Shown here in pieces: positions 5,867 through 7,933 of a stretch of 7,933 bases of DNA. The stretch comes from Oscillospiraceae bacterium. GTDB lineage: Bacteria > Bacillota > Clostridia > Oscillospirales > Acutalibacteraceae. Position 1 is the first letter of the stretch. Every line of letters starts with the position of its first letter. The DNA is taken from NCBI GenBank assembly GCA_031283835.1, contig JAITBA010000194.1, forward strand, positions 1-7,933, in the 5' to 3' direction. Made by a program: the position numbers and the translations under genes. The notes under the pieces were generated by a model. That model worked only from the letters and a program-made list of their open reading frames with translations, did not search any database and was not told the DNA's origin.

Positions 5867-6679
5867 ATGAAACCAGCCATTGTTCTCACCATTGCGGGGT
5901 CCGATTGCTCCGGCGGCGCCGGCGTGCAGGCCGATTTAAAGACCATCGCCGCCCACGGCTGCTACGGCACCAGCGTAATCACCTCGCTCACCGCGCAAAA
6001 CACCCGGGGCGTCGCCGCCATCCAAACCCCGCCCGCGCTGTTTTTGCAGGCACAGCTCAAAGCGGTGCTGACGGACTTTCCGCCGGATGCGGTTAAAATT
6101 GGCATGTTGTGGCACAAGGCATCTGTGAAGGTTGTTGCACAGGCTTTGCAAGGCCTGCACTGCCCCATCGTGCTCGACCCGGTGATGGCCGCCACCAGCG
6201 GCGCGGCACTCGCGGGCAACGGCGCGGCGCAGGCCACGCAGGCGCTGCTGTTTCCTCTGGCCACGCTTGTTACGCCCAATATCCCCGAAGCCGAAGCGCT
6301 CACCGGCATGCGCATTATCACCGAAGCCGACACAGAAACCGCCGCCCGCGCCATGGGTTGCCCGGTATTAATCAAGGGTGCCCATCGCCGGCTGCGGCGC
6401 GGCCCGGCTGGCACAGGCGCCGCAACAAACAACGCGGAAGAAGAGGGCTGCAACGACCTGCTCTTTGACGGCAAAACAATGCTGTGGCTGCGCGGCGAGC
6501 GCCTGCCCGTGGGCGAAACCCACGGCACCGGCTGCACACTTTCCTCCGCCATTGCCTGCCGCCTTGCCCTGGGGCACTCTCTGCCCGAAAGCGCGCGTTT
6601 GTCCAAGAGCTGGCTTACCTGGCTCCTAAACGAAAAGCCCGATTTTGGCGTGCCCAACGGCCCGCTGCTGCACCGCTAG
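5867..6679 (+). CDS. thiD: hydroxymethylpyrimidine / phosphomethylpyrimidine kinase ThiD
   Basis: ThiD phosphorylates 4-amino-5-hydroxymethyl-2-methylpyrimidine twice to the pyrophosphate that is joined to the thiazole in thiamine synthesis. The 270-residue protein has the ribokinase-like hallmarks: GSDCSGGAGVQADLKT near the N-terminus (11-26), LTAQNT (41-46), LDPVM (103-107), VTPNIPEA (135-142) and the anion-hole motif THGTGC (218-223) with C223. Between IKGAH (169-173) and NDLLFDG (196-202) there is a stretch about 15 residues longer than usual, rich in Arg, Gly and Ala and then Glu. The C-terminus is correspondingly short. The frame is open upstream, but the ATG at 5867 starts the recognisable fold and follows AGGATAGGGAG. 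A pyridoxal kinase is a less likely alternative, given the thiS and thiG neighbours. Confidence 0.94.
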   Translation: MKPAIVLTIAGSDCSGGAGVQADLKTIAAHGCYGTSVITSLTAQNTRGVAAIQTPPALFLQAQLKAVLTDFPPDAVKIGMLWHKASVKVVAQALQGLHCPIVLDPVMAATSGAALAGNGAAQATQALLFPLATLVTPNIPEAEALTGMRIITEADTETAARAMGCPVLIKGAHRRLRRGPAGTGAATNNAEEEGCNDLLFDGKTMLWLRGERLPVGETHGTGCTLSSAIACRLALGHSLPESARLSKSWLTWLLNEKPDFGVPNGPLLHR

Positions 6680-6716
6680 GCCTTGCTTCTTTATTTTGTA
6701 GCAAAAGGAGACACCC

Positions 6717-6908
6717 ATGCAAATCAACGGAAAACTAGTGCCTTACGAACCCCTCACGCTGCAGGAATACTTGCGGCGCGAAGGCTACAGCGCCGACCAT
6801 GTGGTGGTGGAGCGCAACCTGGAAATCATTACCAAAGAGCGCTTTGCCAACGTAACGCTGCAAGAAATGGACGATGTGAACATTCTGCACTTTATGGGGG
6901 GCGGCTGA
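6717..6908 (+). CDS. thiS: sulfur carrier protein ThiS
   Basis: ThiS is a small ubiquitin-fold protein whose C-terminal glycine is adenylated and converted to a thiocarboxylate, the sulfur donor for the thiazole ring. The 63-residue length is typical. The start MQINGK, the central LQEYLRREGY and the ending DDVNILHFMGGG, with the required terminal Gly-Gly, all fit the family. An AGGAG site stands 7 bases before the ATG, 37 bases after thiD. A 6-bp inverted repeat (GGCGGC 6900-6905, GCCGCC 6910-6915) straddles the stop codon; it has no U-tract, so it is not a terminator, but it might influence mRNA stability. The adenylating partner ThiF is not in view. Confidence 0.95.
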   Translation: MQINGKLVPYEPLTLQEYLRREGYSADHVVVERNLEIITKERFANVTLQEMDDVNILHFMGGG

Positions 6909-6951
6909 GGCCGCCTGCCTCCTCAATCCAAAAAACGAAAGAAGCACTCCT

Positions 6952-7719
6952 ATGACGGATCCCTTTCTCCTTGGCGGCAAAGCCTTCACCTCCCGCTTTA
7001 TCCTTGGCAGCGGCAAGTTTTCGCTGCCGCTGATTCGCGCTGTCACCGAACAAGGCGGCGCAGAAATGGTAACACTGGCCCTGCGCCGCGCCAACGCCGG
7101 CGGCAAAGAAAACATCCTCGACTTCATTCCCTCACACGTGACACTTATCCCCAACACCTCTGGCGCACGCAACGCCGACGAGGCTGTGCGCATTGCCCGG
7201 CTTTCGCGGGGGTTGGGCTGCGGCGATTTCGTCAAGGTCGAAATCATGCGCGACAGCAAATATCTTTTGCCCGAAAACGCCGAAACCATAAAAGCCTGTG
7301 AAGTGCTTGCCGCCGAAGGTTTTTGTGTGCTGCCCTACGTCTATCCGGACCTTGCCACCGCCCGTGCGCTGGTGCGGGCGGGTGCCGCCGCCGTGATGCC
7401 CCTGGGTGCGCCCATCGGCAGCAACAAAGGCCTTGCCACCCGCGATTTCATTCGCATTCTCATCGAAGAAATCGACTTGCCCGTCATCGTTGATGCGGGC
7501 ATTGGCAAGCCCAGCCACGCCTGCGACGCCATGGAACTGGGCGCGGCGGCCATCATGGCCAACACCGCCGTGGCCACCGCGGGTGCCCCTGCCGCCATGG
7601 CCCTGGCCTTCAAGCTGGCCATCAAAGCGGGGCGGTGCGCCTATCTGGCCGGCACCGGCCGCGTGCTGGAGCAAGGTGCGGAAGCGTCAAGCCCGCTAAC
7701 AGGCTTTTTGGAGGACTGA
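6952..7719 (+). CDS. thiG: thiazole synthase ThiG
   Basis: ThiG is the TIM-barrel enzyme that combines 1-deoxy-D-xylulose 5-phosphate, dehydroglycine and ThiS thiocarboxylate to form the thiazole phosphate of thiamine. The 255-residue product is full length. K95 in DFVKVEIM matches the lysine that forms the imine with the sugar phosphate. Phosphate-binding loops are visible as VMPLGAPIGSNKG (148-160) and VDAGIGKPSHA (180-190), followed by GAAAIMANTAVA (197-208). The N-terminal FILGSGKFS corresponds to the usual GTGKY segment. The ribosome binding site is weak (AAAGAAG about 10 bases before the ATG), although thiS ends 43 bases upstream. Its cofactor-independent substrate dehydroglycine would come from ThiH downstream, consistent with an anaerobic thiazole route. 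Confidence 0.97.
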   Translation: MTDPFLLGGKAFTSRFILGSGKFSLPLIRAVTEQGGAEMVTLALRRANAGGKENILDFIPSHVTLIPNTSGARNADEAVRIARLSRGLGCGDFVKVEIMRDSKYLLPENAETIKACEVLAAEGFCVLPYVYPDLATARALVRAGAAAVMPLGAPIGSNKGLATRDFIRILIEEIDLPVIVDAGIGKPSHACDAMELGAAAIMANTAVATAGAPAAMALAFKLAIKAGRCAYLAGTGRVLEQGAEASSPLTGFLED

Positions 7720-7874
7720 TCGCGCGCGCCTTAGAGCGGTTGGCAACGGCGTATAGCCGTTCCATATGAGTAAGGCTGCGCGACGCGGTATGCGCCCCCG
7801 CGCAAGGACCAAACGCACAAAATTCTCAATCTGCCGCACTGCCTGTTTGGCGCGGCAACAAAACAGGTGATTGC
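7720..7874 (+). other. thiG-thiH spacer with hairpins
   Basis: The 155-base gap holds two clear inverted repeats. AACGGC (7745-7750) pairs with GCCGTT (7756-7761) around 5 bases. CCTGTTT (7842-7848) pairs with AAACAGG (7861-7867) around 12 bases; its 3' arm includes AGG of AGGTGA, the only ribosome binding site candidate for the next gene. Neither has a following T-run, so they are not standard terminators. A 34-codon Arg/Lys-rich frame (7766-7870) ends 4 bases before the next ATG, but has no ribosome binding site and resembles no family I know. Confidence 0.5.
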
Positions 7875-7933
7875 ATGAAACAAACTCCTTTTGACCCCAT
7901 GGGCTACCAGCCGGGCATGGAAGAAATATCTTC
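7875..7933 (+). CDS. thiH: probable 2-iminoacetate synthase ThiH, N-terminus only
   Basis: Only 19 full codons are present before the right edge. They encode MKQTPFDPMGYQPGMEEIS, and the YQPGMEEI segment is like the Y-P-G-M-E start of ThiH proteins in anaerobic bacteria. ThiH is a radical SAM enzyme that cleaves tyrosine to p-cresol and dehydroglycine, the glycine-derived substrate of ThiG. Its position directly after thiS-thiG on the same strand supports the call. The radical SAM cysteine motif lies beyond the window, so the assignment rests on a short match and context. AGGTGA about 4 bases before the ATG is its ribosome binding site and partly lies in a hairpin. Confidence 0.6.
   Translation, partial: MKQTPFDPMGYQPGMEEIS

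Overview
The window looks like chromosomal DNA of a low-complexity-free, GC-rich Firmicute of the class Clostridia, possibly Oscillospirales-like. This is inferred from strong AGGAGG-type ribosome binding sites, the tig-clpP-clpX order, B. subtilis-like ClpP numbering, and a GGGtGRT-protein / Fe-S scaffold gene pair of a kind I recall from anaerobic clostridia. The genus cannot be fixed from the sequence. I see no insertion sequence, integrase, CRISPR array, tRNA or rRNA.

Minus-strand half (about 117-5650). Read from right to left, a promoter near 5624-5652 leads into tig (trigger factor), clpP (protease subunit) and clpX (AAA+ unfoldase), a complete protein quality-control set. A 122-base structured leader follows, then a NifU/IscU-like Fe-S scaffold protein, a 166-base GC-rich spacer, the conserved but functionally unassigned GGGtGRT protein, and a strong intrinsic terminator at 117-157. 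Beyond it, a good sigma-A-type promoter (57-85) points off the left edge towards an unseen minus-strand gene.

Plus-strand half (about 5731-7933). From a divergent promoter (5734-5762) runs a thiamine operon: thiD (HMP/HMP-P kinase), thiS (sulfur carrier), thiG (thiazole synthase) and the first codons of a probable thiH, cut by the right edge. ThiS delivers sulfur to the thiazole ring, ThiG closes that ring, ThiH would supply dehydroglycine from tyrosine, and ThiD makes the pyrimidine half. No TPP riboswitch is visible in the short thiD leader. Instead an 8-bp perfect inverted repeat covers the -35 box, and two copies of an imperfect 22-23-base direct repeat flank the promoter.

The coding genes are mostly well-known families. 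The less expected material lies between them: a 47-bp tandem repeat in the clpP leader whose degenerate last copy contains the clpP ribosome binding site, a possible SD-competing RNA fold ahead of the Fe-S scaffold gene, the GC-rich foldable spacer before the GGGtGRT gene, and a hairpin overlapping the probable thiH ribosome binding site. The GGGtGRT/Fe-S scaffold pair is the best candidate for poorly described biology.
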